NCBI RefSeq assembly: GCF_017377795.1
Contig: NZ_JAFRDR010000007.1
Location: 186,001-250,000, forward strand
DNA from: Williamsia soli
GTDB lineage: Bacteria > Actinomycetota > Actinomycetes > Mycobacteriales > Mycobacteriaceae
Length of the DNA: 64,000 nucleotides
Reading direction: 5' to 3'
In this document: in pieces, positions 42,266 to 51,869 of the stretch
Layout of the letters: each line of letters starts with the position of its first letter
Position numbering within the stretch: the first letter of the stretch is position 1
The notes under the pieces: model-generated
Database searches by the model: none
What the model was told of the DNA's origin: nothing
Seen by the model: the letters and a program-made list of their open reading frames with translations, nothing else
Translations under genes and position numbers: made by a program

Positions 42266-43882
42266 TCAAGGAACTGCAGGCGCCGACGTATCGGACGTGG
42301 GAGCAGTTGTCTCCGTTGTCGTCTCGGTGGCAGTTGTCGCCGTCTCGGTCGGGGCCGTCTCCGTGGCAGGAGCTGGGGCAGGAGCGGGCGCTTGCACCGT
42401 CGGCGTCGGGATGAGGGTCCACGTGGCCGAGAGCACGGTCACCCGCTCGACGCCGGCGCTGCTGGTCAGCGGAACCGTCCAGACGCCCACCGGGTCCGTG
42501 GCCGAGGTGACCGAACCCGTCTGCAGGTAGCTACTGGACACCGTGCGGGCAATGCCGTCGGTGCAGATGAGTTCGGCCGTCGGCGCGGTCACGTCGGGCA
42601 CCGAACAGCTCACCTGCGTTCCCTCCACGGTGAATGTCAGACTCGAGATGATGTCTCCAGTGCCGGTGAACACGGTCGGTGTCGGTGCGGCGCTGGTCGG
42701 GGCTGCAGGCGCAGCCGGGGCCGGTGGTGCCTGTGCAGCGCTGCTTTCTCCCGGCGCAGCGGGGACGCTCGGGTCGACCGGGGCTTGAGCACTCGCGCCG
42801 ACACTCGGCGAACCCTCCTGCGGGGCAGCGGATTCAGCTGCCGCCACGGACGACGATTCGGAGTCCGTCGCTTCAGCGGCCTGGCGCAGGACATTCTCGG
42901 CAGGCTGCCCGTCGGCCTGGACACCGTTCGCGGTCTGCACCTCGGGGTCTGGACTGACGAACGGGGTGTTCAACGACGCGGGTGTCGGCAGGGTGCCCCG
43001 CAGTGGCGGTAGCCCGGCCAGGTTCAGGATCCCGCCGACCGTGCGTAGCACCGGTTGCAGTGTGTTCAGGTCGAGAAGGGTCAGCGAGGCGGGCGCTGGA
43101 GCCGGATTCGGCGCGGCCACAACGGTTGTCGTGTTGTTGATGATCGTCGTGTGCTCATTGTGGTAGTTCACGTAGACGACCTGGCGAGGTGCGTAGTAGT
43201 CCCAGGGGGAGCCCACAGTGCGGTACCCGGACAGCGGGGTGCCCGCTGGCGGTGACAGCGGGTTGCCGCAGGCGCATCGCACCCGTGGTATGCCGTAGCT
43301 GTCGACGAGCACAGCGGTACCGGCCTGCAGCACCGACTGGAAGGGCGTGGCGACACCGTTCTCGTAGCTGTAGTTGGTGACCCAGGTGTCGTGGGTGAGC
43401 ACGACGGGCGTCAGAGTGTCGAGGTAGTACGGAATCTGGTCGACGCCTATTCCGAACACGCTCGCCCACGCCGCGGCCTTGCCCGGGTTGCCGGCCAGGA
43501 AATTGGCCAACGCTGCGGTGTCGCAGCTGGCTTCGCCGGTTCCGCCGTACAGGCCGGCAGTCGTGCCTTCGACGGCCTGGACGCCACGCGCGGTGACCGG
43601 ACCCTGGGGTGCCAGGTTGCGCGTATTGGCGTCGAGGGGGCGGTTGCTCACGGCAACCGACGGCGCGAAGGGATCGAGACCGTTGCTGTCCACCGCTTCC
43701 AAGACGAGTTCCGGCGCCGGCGACGCCTTCACCTTGCTCGAACCGGAGGACAGGTACACCGCACCGATCCCGAGGAGGGTCACCAGTAGTGCGGCAACCA
43801 CCGCGAGCACGATGATGATCTGCTTGCGGTCGTTCGGTGGACTGGTGACAGGACCAGCGGGCGCGCCATAGGGGTAGTTCAC
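42266..43882 (-). CDS. Membrane-anchored DUF6777-like protein
   Basis: 538 aa. A short cytoplasmic N-terminus and one transmembrane helix (IIIVLAVVAALLVTLLGIGAVYL) are followed by an extracellular domain with LYGGTGEASCDTAALANFL, VLTHDTWVTNYSYENG and VRCACGNPLSPP, a pattern I associate with actinobacterial DUF6777. A long Ala/Pro/Thr/Ser-rich low-complexity region follows, and a second small beta domain (FTVEGTQVSCSVPDV). The end is Thr-rich, suggesting wall spanning or glycosylation. The GTG at 43882 has GGAG 7 nt upstream. Function unknown. Confidence 0.75.
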   Translation of the reverse strand: MNYPYGAPAGPVTSPPNDRKQIIIVLAVVAALLVTLLGIGAVYLSSGSSKVKASPAPELVLEAVDSNGLDPFAPSVAVSNRPLDANTRNLAPQGPVTARGVQAVEGTTAGLYGGTGEASCDTAALANFLAGNPGKAAAWASVFGIGVDQIPYYLDTLTPVVLTHDTWVTNYSYENGVATPFQSVLQAGTAVLVDSYGIPRVRCACGNPLSPPAGTPLSGYRTVGSPWDYYAPRQVVYVNYHNEHTTIINNTTTVVAAPNPAPAPASLTLLDLNTLQPVLRTVGGILNLAGLPPLRGTLPTPASLNTPFVSPDPEVQTANGVQADGQPAENVLRQAAEATDSESSSVAAAESAAPQEGSPSVGASAQAPVDPSVPAAPGESSAAQAPPAPAAPAAPTSAAPTPTVFTGTGDIISSLTFTVEGTQVSCSVPDVTAPTAELICTDGIARTVSSSYLQTGSVTSATDPVGVWTVPLTSSAGVERVTVLSATWTLIPTPTVQAPAPAPAPATETAPTETATTATETTTETTAPTSDTSAPAVP

Positions 43883-44059
43883 TCGACATCTCCAAGTCCG
43901 GTGTGGGCGCTGGTCCACATGCTGGCGAACCGGACTTCCCAATGGTGGATTATGTCTGGTTCTCGGCCGGCGTGGGTGAGTCGTTACAGCTGATCGCGAG
44001 GTTCATCTGATCGTACGAGGGAACCCACCCGGCTCGAGCATCTCCGGTGCCCCGGCCCG

Positions 44060-44827
44060 TCAGCCGGTTTTGATGTTCCGGCGGGCCGAGGCCTGGTCGC
44101 GCGGCATCAGCAGGATGGTGTCGAGGTTGACGTGCGGTGGCCTGCTCGCGACGAAGCCGATGACCTCGGCGACGTCGTCGGCGGTCAGCGGGGTCAACCC
44201 CTCGTACACCTTGTCGGCCTTCTCCGAGTCGCCCTCGAACCGTACGAGCGAGAACTCGGTTTCGACCATTCCCGGCTGGATCTCGGTCAGGCGCACCGGC
44301 TTACCCAGCAGCTCGGGACGCAACGTCCGGTGCAGCACGGCCTGGGCGTGTTTGGCCGTCGTATAACCGGCTCCGTTGTCGTAGGCCTCGATCGCGGCGA
44401 TCGAACTGATGGTGACGATCAGGCCGTCGCCGGAGTCGATGAGCTTGGGTAGTAGAGCTTTGGTGATGCGCAAGGTGCCGATGACGTTGGTTTCCCACAT
44501 CCACCGCCAGTCGTTGAGGTCGGCGTCGGCGACCGTTGCCAGTCCTTTCGCACCTCCGGCGTTGTTCACCAGCACGTCGACCGCAGGGATCTGCTCGACG
44601 AACGCGTCCACGGACTGCTCGTCGGTGACGTCGAGGACGATGGCCGTTCCGTCGATCTCGGCTGCCAGCTTCTCGATCCGGTCGACCCGCCGTGCGCCGA
44701 TGATCACGTGATATCCCTGCGCTGCAAGCACCCTCGCGGTGGCGGCGCCGATTCCCGAACTCGCTCCCGTTACTACGGCGACCTTGCGATCACCAGATTT
44801 GGACGCGTCGGTGGTTGCAACTGTCAT
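44060..44827 (-). CDS. Short-chain dehydrogenase/reductase (Rv0484c-like)
   Basis: 255-aa classical SDR: VVTGASSGIGAATARVLA, DVLVNNAGGAKG, catalytic Ser in ISSIAA and YTTAKHAQA (Y-x3-K). GARRVDR after the nucleotide-binding fold favours NADP(H). Homologues in this synteny block are annotated only as oxidoreductases. The ATG at 44827 is 7 nt after TAGGAT (complement of 44835-44840); an ATG three codons earlier lies in that hexamer. Divergent from the ROK gene with a 43-nt gap. Confidence 0.9.
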   Translation of the reverse strand: MTVATTDASKSGDRKVAVVTGASSGIGAATARVLAAQGYHVIIGARRVDRIEKLAAEIDGTAIVLDVTDEQSVDAFVEQIPAVDVLVNNAGGAKGLATVADADLNDWRWMWETNVIGTLRITKALLPKLIDSGDGLIVTISSIAAIEAYDNGAGYTTAKHAQAVLHRTLRPELLGKPVRLTEIQPGMVETEFSLVRFEGDSEKADKVYEGLTPLTADDVAEVIGFVASRPPHVNLDTILLMPRDQASARRNIKTG

Positions 44828-44870
44828 GGGTTCCATCCTAGAGCCGCCCCGACCGGTAGGTTTTGACCCC

Positions 44871-46028
44871 ATGGGAGCGCGCGCGGTGGTCGGACGGGAA
44901 GGAAACTCCCCTCTCACGCACTCCACGCCCTCGATCAGGACCGTCTCGTTCGAGCGCGGCGACGGGGCTGCCGCTGCCGTCTTGCGAGCGGTGCGTACCC
45001 AGGGGCCGGTGACGCGCGACCTGTTGCCGCAGGCCACCGGGCTGTCGGCGGCGACGGTGAACCGCCAGCTCCAGGCCCTCGATCGACTCGGTCTCGTCCG
45101 TGAACGCCCCGACCTCATCGCCCCCGGAGCGATCGGGCGTCCGAAGATTCCGCTGATGCTGGATCGAGATCGATTCTGTGTGATCGCAATCCACATCGGC
45201 GCCAGATCCACCCTGCTGATGGTCGCGGATCTCGGAGGCAGACCGCTGCAGACCGCTGCCATGTCGACCCCGTCGGGTCCCGCCGGCCCCGCGCTCGCCC
45301 TCATCGCCCGGCGCGCGGCCCTCGTCGCGGATTCGTTCACCCAGCGCACCGCGCTCTGGGCCGGGGCCGCGGTGGGCGGACAGGTGTATCCGGACGGCAG
45401 CGTCGACCACGCGCAGCTCGATTGGTGCCGCGCGCCGGTCGGTCAGGCTCTCGAGGATGAACTCGGGTTGCCGGTCTCGGTCAGTCCGCACGTGCAGGCG
45501 ATGGCGGCCGCGGAACTGTTGCTCGCCGGCGATCCGAACACCTCCGGCGTCGACCTGCTGTTCTATGTCAGGGAGACGGTCGGGTTGGCGACCACCATCG
45601 ACGGCCGGGTGCGCGATCGGCCAGGGAACATCGGGCATCTGCCCGTGTCGGCGCCGCTGCTGACGGGTGCGCTGCAGTCGACGCTGCAGGATGTCGTCGG
45701 CCGGAAGGTGTTCGACGATGCGGTGGCCGCAGGCGCGGACGCCGGGGAGTTGCTCGACGAGCGGGCGCGGGTCCTGGGCGAGATGGTGGCGTTGGTGCGG
45801 GACCTGATCAACCCTGATCGGGTTGTTCTTGCGGGCCAGGTGTTCGCCGAGCACCCGCACGGGCTGGCGCCGGTGCAGTCGGCGTTCGACGGGGCGAGTT
45901 CGTTGCCGACCATCGAACTGTCGCCACCACGATTCGGCGCCCGGGTACAGGAGGGCGCTGCGGTGGTGGTATCACTCGGCGCGCTCTACGCTGATCCCAT
46001 CGGTGCCTTGCAGAACCACACAGACTGA
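44871..46028 (+). CDS. ROK-family (NagC/XylR-like) transcriptional regulator
   Basis: 385 aa. The N-terminal winged helix is VTRDLLPQATGLSAATVNRQLQALDRLGLV (about 48-80), followed by a ROK fold (IAIHIGARSTLLMVADLGG; GAAVGGQV). The usual ROK zinc-binding cysteine cluster (CxCGxxGC) and sugar-kinase catalytic motif are absent, so it is a regulator, not a kinase. It corresponds to M. tuberculosis Rv0485. TAGGTT lies 8 nt before the ATG at 44871. Divergent from the SDR, its most likely target. Confidence 0.88.
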   Translation: MGARAVVGREGNSPLTHSTPSIRTVSFERGDGAAAAVLRAVRTQGPVTRDLLPQATGLSAATVNRQLQALDRLGLVRERPDLIAPGAIGRPKIPLMLDRDRFCVIAIHIGARSTLLMVADLGGRPLQTAAMSTPSGPAGPALALIARRAALVADSFTQRTALWAGAAVGGQVYPDGSVDHAQLDWCRAPVGQALEDELGLPVSVSPHVQAMAAAELLLAGDPNTSGVDLLFYVRETVGLATTIDGRVRDRPGNIGHLPVSAPLLTGALQSTLQDVVGRKVFDDAVAAGADAGELLDERARVLGEMVALVRDLINPDRVVLAGQVFAEHPHGLAPVQSAFDGASSLPTIELSPPRFGARVQEGAAVVVSLGALYADPIGALQNHTD

Positions 46029-46065
46029 CTCGGCAGCTCATCTCGGAAGGATTGGTCGCCCAACA

Positions 46066-46893
46066 ATGTCGGTCGAGTTCGCTCAGAGTGCCCAGCGTGA
46101 CGTGTCGGTCTATCTCGATGTGGCGGTCAACGCGGCGACGGAGATCGAGCTGCAGATCGCGGTGGCAAAGCTCCCCGGTATCGACCTGTACGAAGAGTTG
46201 TCGATCACGTTGAACGGCAACACAATTGTTCCGGAAGAGATCGTCACCGCCAGCGGCAGCCGCATCCACTGGCTGCACGCCGAGCCCGGGAATCTGTATG
46301 TCACCTACAACGCCAACGTCTACACCCCGGCCGATCCGGTCGAGGTGGTGCAGTTCGATCGCTCGCTCTACCTGCGGCCGAGCCGGTATGCCGAGGCCGA
46401 CAAGTTCTTCGGGTTCGCCGCCGGTGAGTTCGACACCACGGCGAGCCCCGGCGACCAGCTCATTGCGGTCACCGACTTTGTGCGACAACGACTTTCCTAC
46501 ATCTTTGGTGCCAGCGACCCGATTGACGGCGCAGTCGACACGTTGTTGTCGGGGGCCGGTGTCTGCCGTGATTTCGCTCATCTCGTCGTCGCGCTGTTGC
46601 GCGGATTGGGGATACCCGCCCGTCTCGTCGCCGTATACGCGCCGGGCCTGTTCCCGATGGACTTCCACGCCGTGGCCGAGGCGATGATCGACGATCGCTG
46701 GGTTGTGGTCGACGCCACCGGGCTCGCGCCCCGTCAGTCGTTGGTGCGCATCGCCACCGGTCGCGACGCCGCAGATACCGCGTTCCTCGACAATCACGGC
46801 GGCGACGTCATCTTGAACAGCTATCAGGTCAGCGCCGTCGTAGCGGGCTACCTGCCCATCGATGACCCGAGTCAACAGGTTCAGCTCCGCTGA
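46066..46893 (+). CDS. Transglutaminase-like domain protein
   Basis: 275 aa. An N-terminal beta domain is followed by the transglutaminase-like cysteine-protease core: Cys in GAGVCRDFAHLVVALLRGLG, His in FPMDFHAVAEAMI and Asp in WVVVDATGLAP. Such proteins act as proteases or peptide ligases; many actinobacterial copies are cytoplasmic and uncharacterised. No signal peptide is seen. GGAAGG is present but 15 nt before the ATG. It lies 37 nt after the ROK gene and may be in its unit. It ends 4 nt from the end of the convergent unknown gene. Confidence 0.85.
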   Translation: MSVEFAQSAQRDVSVYLDVAVNAATEIELQIAVAKLPGIDLYEELSITLNGNTIVPEEIVTASGSRIHWLHAEPGNLYVTYNANVYTPADPVEVVQFDRSLYLRPSRYAEADKFFGFAAGEFDTTASPGDQLIAVTDFVRQRLSYIFGASDPIDGAVDTLLSGAGVCRDFAHLVVALLRGLGIPARLVAVYAPGLFPMDFHAVAEAMIDDRWVVVDATGLAPRQSLVRIATGRDAADTAFLDNHGGDVILNSYQVSAVVAGYLPIDDPSQQVQLR

Positions 46894-46897
46894 CGCC

Positions 46898-47410
46898 TCA
46901 GAGCTTCCCGAATGCCACGCCGCGGTAGGTCCAACCGGCGGCGGCGACGGCTTCTTGGATCGGCTTCTTCAGTTCGCCGCTGTTGAAGCGATAGTTGTAG
47001 ACCTGACCGAACTCGAGTTGCTCGGTGAACGCGTAGGCGGTGCCGAATTGAACCGATGTCTTCTGGCCGCGGAATCCGGACGCCGCAGCGTGCAGCGACG
47101 GGACTCCTGCGCGCCACTCGACCTCCCACTCCTGATCGACGGCCCGGACCTCGCTGCGCTCTGGATCGAGCTGCAGGAGCACCCGAAAGGTCTTGCTCAG
47201 ACCGGCTTTCGCGAAGATCTCATACCAGCGGGCATCGACGATGCGCCATTCTGCGATGAGGTCGACGCCGTCGCCGCGGCCATCACGGATCACAAATGGC
47301 GCGGTCGGACGATTGATCGCCAGGATGGAGTCGTACACCTCACCAGGGGCGCGGACGGGGGTGTCATCTGGCGGTCGTTTCGTGCCTGTGAAGACGTCGA
47401 ACATCCCCAT
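46898..47410 (-). CDS. Conserved hypothetical protein (170 aa)
   Basis: Not recognised. It begins MGMFDVFTGTKRPPDDTPV, has alternating strand-like segments (VDLIAEWRIVDARWYEIF; LLQLDPERSEVRAVDQEWEVEW) and ends KPIQEAVAAAGWTYRGVAFGKL; predominantly alpha/beta, soluble, no signal peptide. AGGAG lies 6 nt before the ATG at 47410. Start MGMFDV resembles small proteins encoded near stress or ribosome-associated genes elsewhere, but I cannot assign a function. Convergent with the transglutaminase-like gene. Confidence 0.72.
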   Translation of the reverse strand: MGMFDVFTGTKRPPDDTPVRAPGEVYDSILAINRPTAPFVIRDGRGDGVDLIAEWRIVDARWYEIFAKAGLSKTFRVLLQLDPERSEVRAVDQEWEVEWRAGVPSLHAAASGFRGQKTSVQFGTAYAFTEQLEFGQVYNYRFNSGELKKPIQEAVAAAGWTYRGVAFGKL

Positions 47411-47504
47411 GGGTATCTCCTTGCGTGGCGGGGCGGGTGGCTCATGAGATCACTGTGCCGCGCCGTGCTTGGGATTCGCTTGGAGAGTGCTTGGTCTGGT
47501 GTGC

Positions 47505-50063
47505 TCAGCCGTTCAACAGACGCGCACATCGGAGCAGGCCGATGTGGCTGTAGGCCTGCGGGTGATTGCCCAGGGCCCGTTCGGCGACCGGATCGTACTC
47601 CTCTGACAGCAATCCGGTCGGCCCGGTGGCTTTCACCATCTGATCGAACAGGGCCTCGGCGTCGCCGCGACGATCGATCAACAGGTAGGACTCGATGAGC
47701 CAGGCCGCGCAGAGGTGGAAGCCGCCCTCGCCGCCGGGCAACCCGTCGTCGTGGTGGTAACGGTAGACCGTTGAACCGCTGCGCAATTCGGCCTCGGTGG
47801 CGTTGACCGTGGCGGTGAAGCGGGGGTCGGACGGGTCGATCAGTCCGGCCAGCCCGATGTGCAGGGTCGCAGCGTCGAGATCCACCCCCTCATAAGCTGC
47901 GGTGTAGGAGTTGGCCTTGTCGTTCCAGCCCTGCTTGAGGACCTGCCGCGCGATGGTGTCGCGCAGGACAGACCAGCCCAATTCGGTCTCGCGGTCGAAC
48001 TCGGCACCGAGCTTGAGCGCGCGATCTACCGTCATCCAGCACATCACCTTGGAGTACACGTGATGCCGTGGGTTACCGCGGATCTCCCAGATGCCGTGGT
48101 CGGGCTCGGTCCAGCGGCGTTCGACGGCGTAGACCATGTCGCGCACCAGGTCCCAGTCCGCATCTGACAGTGGCGTCGGATCACCTGCCGCCTTGCGTGC
48201 ATGCGAGAGCGTCGAGATGAGGTCGACGATCGGCCCGAACACGTCGAGCTGAACCTGCTGATTGGCGGCGTTGCCGACGCGCACCGGCCGGGAGCCCGCG
48301 TATCCGGGCAGGGAGTCGATCACGGCCTCAGGCGGAAGGCCGGTGCCGGCAAGGGTGTAGAGCGGGTGCAGCCATTCGGGTCCACTGAGCGTGCCCAGCA
48401 CCTGATGGAGCCAGCTCAGGTAGCCTTCGGCCTCGCTGTAGGAACCGACCGAGACCAGCGCCGACGCGGTCAATGCGGCATCGCGCAACCAGCAGTAGCG
48501 GTAGTCCCAGTTGCGGACGCCGCCGATCTCCTCGGGCAGCGACGTCGTCGCGGCGGCCATGATCGATCCCGTGTCGGCGTGCACGAGACCGCGCAGCGTC
48601 AACGCCGACCGTTTCATCAGGTCGCGTTTGATACCGGGTAGATCCAGCGTCTTCGCCCAGTCACTCCAGTAGGCCTCGGCCTCGGCGCGACGTTCGTGTT
48701 CCGGTGGCTGATGGATGTCGAGATCCTCGGTGCCGCACCGCAGCTCGAGAATGATCTCACCGGCCGATGGATCGACGGTTGCGGTGGCGGTCTGGTGATG
48801 GCGGTCGCTCTCGATCTCCCAGGTGATGCCAGGGGCCCGCAGCACCAGCGGTTCGTTGGAGCCGTAGATCCGCAGTCCGTCGTCGAAGGTCTCGATGCGG
48901 ACGGCAGCCTGCCCGAACTCCGGACGAGGCGCGAAGCGGATCTTCGCCGCCACCTCACCGCGGATGACGCGGGTCAGATCGGTGCGGCCCACCGGGACGT
49001 CGTGCGGTAGGTAGTCGGTGACCTCGAGTCCGGCCCAGCGGGTGCGGACGGTCATCGTGCTGTCGATGTATCGCTGGCTCAACGGCAGCGGGGTGGCCTT
49101 GCCCTCCTCGACCAGTGGGCCGATCGCGAACTCGCCGGCCTCGTCGGTACCGAGCAGACTGCCGAACAGTGCAGCGGAGTCGGGTTCGGGATGGCACATC
49201 CAGCAGACCTTGGCGTCGGGGGTGACCAACGCGACAGTGCGCGGGGAGGCGAGCATCGTCAGCCGCTCGATCGGGACCGCAGCGCCACCGCGCAGCCAAT
49301 TGCGGCGTTCTTCGACCAGGAACGCGAGTGCGGTGGCGACCTGCTCGGTGTCGTCGACCCGGTAGGTCGCCAGGGTGTCGCCCTCGCCGACCTTGACGCC
49401 GAAATCGGGTCCGTGCAGTCGGCGGAACGCTTTTTCGTCGGTGACATCGTCGCCGAAGAAGATCGCGGCGCTGGCACCGGCCTCATGGCGCAGGATGTCG
49501 AGCGCCTGCCCTTTGTCGGTGACGATGACGGCGAGTTCGATGACCGATTTGCCTTCGGTGACCTGCACACCTTCCCAGGTGGCCGGCCCGATCCGGACGC
49601 GGTGCAGCGCGGCGTCGCCGTCGGTGGTCGACGCGTTCCGGAAGTGCAGCACGGTGCTCGCCGGCTTGGTCTCGACCATCACGTTTTCGTAGTCGGCGGC
49701 GATTGCGCGCAGTTCCACGACCAGGGTCTCGAGCAGTTCGGTGGCGGCCGGGGTGATCTCGTGGACGAACCCGACGTCGAACTCACTGCCGTGGCTGCCC
49801 ACCAGGTGCACTTCGGCGGGCAGTCGGGACAGGGTGGCGAGGTCGCGCAACGCGCGGCCGGAGATGACGGCCGCGGTGGTGGAATCGAGTTCGGCGAGGG
49901 CGCGCATCGCCCGCACAGAATCGCCGTTGGGCCGGGCGTCTTCCGGGCGGGACACGATGGGCGCCATGCAGCCGTCGTAGTCCGAGGCGACCAACAGCCT
50001 GGGCATACGTGCGATTGCTTTGAGGGCGCGCCGCAGTTCCGGGACGAGGTCTTGTGCACTCAC
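47505..50063 (-). CDS. Trehalose-6-phosphate phosphatase fused to GH15 glucoamylase/trehalase
   Basis: 852 aa with two enzymes in one chain. Residues ~20-255: HAD-type OtsB with D28/D30 in SDYDGCMAP and FFGDDVTDEKAF. Residues ~260-850: GH15 with GGVRNWDYRYCWLRDAAL, GIWEIRGNPRHHVYSK and the catalytic glutamate segment LLSEEYDP. The first domain makes trehalose from trehalose-6-phosphate; mycobacterial relatives of the second are trehalases, so the fusion could hydrolyse its own product or act on another glucan. OtsB-GH15 fusions occur in related actinobacteria. The GTG is 6 nt after TAGACT (complement of 50070-50075). OtsA lies upstream. Confidence 0.9.
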   Translation of the reverse strand: MSAQDLVPELRRALKAIARMPRLLVASDYDGCMAPIVSRPEDARPNGDSVRAMRALAELDSTTAAVISGRALRDLATLSRLPAEVHLVGSHGSEFDVGFVHEITPAATELLETLVVELRAIAADYENVMVETKPASTVLHFRNASTTDGDAALHRVRIGPATWEGVQVTEGKSVIELAVIVTDKGQALDILRHEAGASAAIFFGDDVTDEKAFRRLHGPDFGVKVGEGDTLATYRVDDTEQVATALAFLVEERRNWLRGGAAVPIERLTMLASPRTVALVTPDAKVCWMCHPEPDSAALFGSLLGTDEAGEFAIGPLVEEGKATPLPLSQRYIDSTMTVRTRWAGLEVTDYLPHDVPVGRTDLTRVIRGEVAAKIRFAPRPEFGQAAVRIETFDDGLRIYGSNEPLVLRAPGITWEIESDRHHQTATATVDPSAGEIILELRCGTEDLDIHQPPEHERRAEAEAYWSDWAKTLDLPGIKRDLMKRSALTLRGLVHADTGSIMAAATTSLPEEIGGVRNWDYRYCWLRDAALTASALVSVGSYSEAEGYLSWLHQVLGTLSGPEWLHPLYTLAGTGLPPEAVIDSLPGYAGSRPVRVGNAANQQVQLDVFGPIVDLISTLSHARKAAGDPTPLSDADWDLVRDMVYAVERRWTEPDHGIWEIRGNPRHHVYSKVMCWMTVDRALKLGAEFDRETELGWSVLRDTIARQVLKQGWNDKANSYTAAYEGVDLDAATLHIGLAGLIDPSDPRFTATVNATEAELRSGSTVYRYHHDDGLPGGEGGFHLCAAWLIESYLLIDRRGDAEALFDQMVKATGPTGLLSEEYDPVAERALGNHPQAYSHIGLLRCARLLNG

Positions 50064-50188
50064 TACGCGAGTCTAAGACCGCCCACCCCAGCGGCGTCCA
50101 ATCAGCGCCGCCCGGGGGGACGAATTGACGTGTTCGTCACAGTTGCTCGAGCAGATCTGGTGGATCTGCGATCGCCCGGGCCGCCGAC

Positions 50189-51670
50189 TCAGATGACGTC
50201 GAGGCTGCGATTGCCGCTGGGCATGGTGTCGGTGTCTGCGCCGAGCGCTCCGAGAAAACTCTTCGCCCAGCGTTGCACGTCGTGCGTGAGCACCTGCCGC
50301 CGCAACGCGCGCATCCGCCGCTTGCCCTCTTCCGGATCTTGCTCGAGGGCAGCCAGGATGGCTTCTTTGACGCCATCGGTGTCATAGGGGTTCGCCTGGA
50401 AGGCCTGACGCAATTCAGCTGCGGCGCCGGTGAACTCGCTCAGCACCAGCGCACCGCCGAGATCGCTGCGACAGGCGACGTACTCCTTGGCGACCAGATT
50501 CATCCCGTCGCGCAGGGGCGTGACCAACATGACGTCCGCCGCGACGTAGAACGAGACGAGTTCGTCGCGGGGCACACCATGGTGCAGGTACTGGACGACC
50601 GGATGCCCGACCCGCCCGAAGTTGCCGTTGATGTTGCCCACGAGTTGCTCGATGTCTCCGCGCATCTTGATGTAGCTCTCGACGCGTTCGCGGCTCGGGG
50701 TCGCGAGCTGGATCATCGTGATCTCGTCGGGATTGATCCGGCCCTCTTCGAGGAGTTCGGAGAGGGCGTTCAGGCGGACGTCGATGCCCTTGGTGTAGTC
50801 GAGGCGGTCGACACCGAGCAGGATCTTCTTCGGGTTGCCGAGTTCTGCGCGCATGTCCGTCGCGCGCCTACGGATCTCCCTGGACTTCGCCCGGTTGTCG
50901 AGTTCGCCGGAGTCGATGGAGATGGGGAACGCGCCGACGCGGACGGTGCGGAACCCGACCTGCACGACACCGAACTTCGCGCGGACCCCGACCTGTCCTT
51001 TGGATGTGGCCTGGCCCGCGAGCCGCCGCGCGAGGTACAGGAAGTTCTGCGCGCCGCCGGGCAGGTGAAATCCGATGAGGTCGGCTCCGAGGAGGCCTTC
51101 GATGATCTCGGTGCGCCAGGGCATCTGCATGAAGAGTTCGACCGGCGGGAACGGTATGTGCAGGAAGAAGCCGATCTTCAGGTCTGGCCGCAGCATCCGG
51201 AGCATCTTGGGGACGAGCTGGAGCTGGTAATCCTGAATCCACACCACGGCGCCTTCGGCGGCGGCCTCCGATGCGGCTTCGGCGAAGCGGCGGTTGATCG
51301 CGACGTAGCTGTTCCACCAGGAACGGTTGTACTCGGGCTTGACGATCACGTCGTGATAGAGCGGCCACAGGGTCGCGTTCGAGAAGCCCTCGTAATAGTC
51401 CGCGATCTCCTGGGTGGACAACGACACCGCGAAGAGCTGTATGTCGTCGACTTCGGGATGCTCAGCGGCGTCGGGGACGCCTGACCATCCGACCCAGGCG
51501 CCGGTCTGCGATCGCAGCACCGGTTCGAGTGCGGTGACCAGGCCTCCGGGGCTGCGCTTCCAGCGAACAGAGCCGTCGGGGAGGGTCTCCTTGTCGACGG
51601 GGAGTCGGTTGGCGACGACGACGAAGTCGGCGCGGTTGTCTGACTTTTTCTTCGTTCGCGAGGGCGCCAC
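50189..51670 (-). CDS. otsA: Trehalose-6-phosphate synthase
   Basis: 493-aa GT20 retaining glycosyltransferase joining UDP- or ADP-glucose to glucose-6-phosphate. [11 protein letters not shown], the WVGWSG loop, [24 protein letters not shown] and [16 protein letters not shown] are all present. Trehalose is both an osmoprotectant and the carrier of mycolates in this order. The GTG at 51670 lies 3 nt after the stop of a 56-aa gene, so the two are one unit. Followed on the same strand by the OtsB-GH15 gene with its own promoter. Confidence 0.95.
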   Translation of the reverse strand: MAPSRTKKKSDNRADFVVVANRLPVDKETLPDGSVRWKRSPGGLVTALEPVLRSQTGAWVGWSGVPDAAEHPEVDDIQLFAVSLSTQEIADYYEGFSNATLWPLYHDVIVKPEYNRSWWNSYVAINRRFAEAASEAAAEGAVVWIQDYQLQLVPKMLRMLRPDLKIGFFLHIPFPPVELFMQMPWRTEIIEGLLGADLIGFHLPGGAQNFLYLARRLAGQATSKGQVGVRAKFGVVQVGFRTVRVGAFPISIDSGELDNRAKSREIRRRATDMRAELGNPKKILLGVDRLDYTKGIDVRLNALSELLEEGRINPDEITMIQLATPSRERVESYIKMRGDIEQLVGNINGNFGRVGHPVVQYLHHGVPRDELVSFYVAADVMLVTPLRDGMNLVAKEYVACRSDLGGALVLSEFTGAAAELRQAFQANPYDTDGVKEAILAALEQDPEEGKRRMRALRRQVLTHDVQRWAKSFLGALGADTDTMPSGNRSLDVI

Positions 51671-51673
51671 GAA

Positions 51674-51844
51674 TCAGGCTTCGTCCGGCGCGATACCCAG
51701 CATCGAGAACAACATGCGGCATTCGTCGGCGTCGACGGCGTACGCGGCGACGACGCGACGAGCCGACGTAGCGGTCTCGTCAGCCACGGGTTCCAGGTCT
51801 TCGTCGTCAGTGATGTCAGTTTTGTCGCTGGTCTTGGCAGGCAT
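51674..51844 (-). CDS. Small 56-aa protein encoded just upstream of otsA
   Basis: Short gene: MPAKTSDKTDITDDEDLEPV, then an amphipathic C-terminal helix ending DADECRMLFSMLGIAPDEA. The N-terminal half is acidic and probably disordered. The ATG at 51844 lies 7 nt after TATCAT on the minus strand, the best -10 hexamer in the window; an in-frame ATG at 51853 overlaps it. The stop is 3 nt from the otsA GTG, implying co-transcription and probable coupling. It could be a small regulator or partner of OtsA. Not recognised as a known family. Confidence 0.65.
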   Translation of the reverse strand: MPAKTSDKTDITDDEDLEPVADETATSARRVVAAYAVDADECRMLFSMLGIAPDEA

Positions 51845-51869
51845 GGCGAACATGATACCTGCGCCGAGG

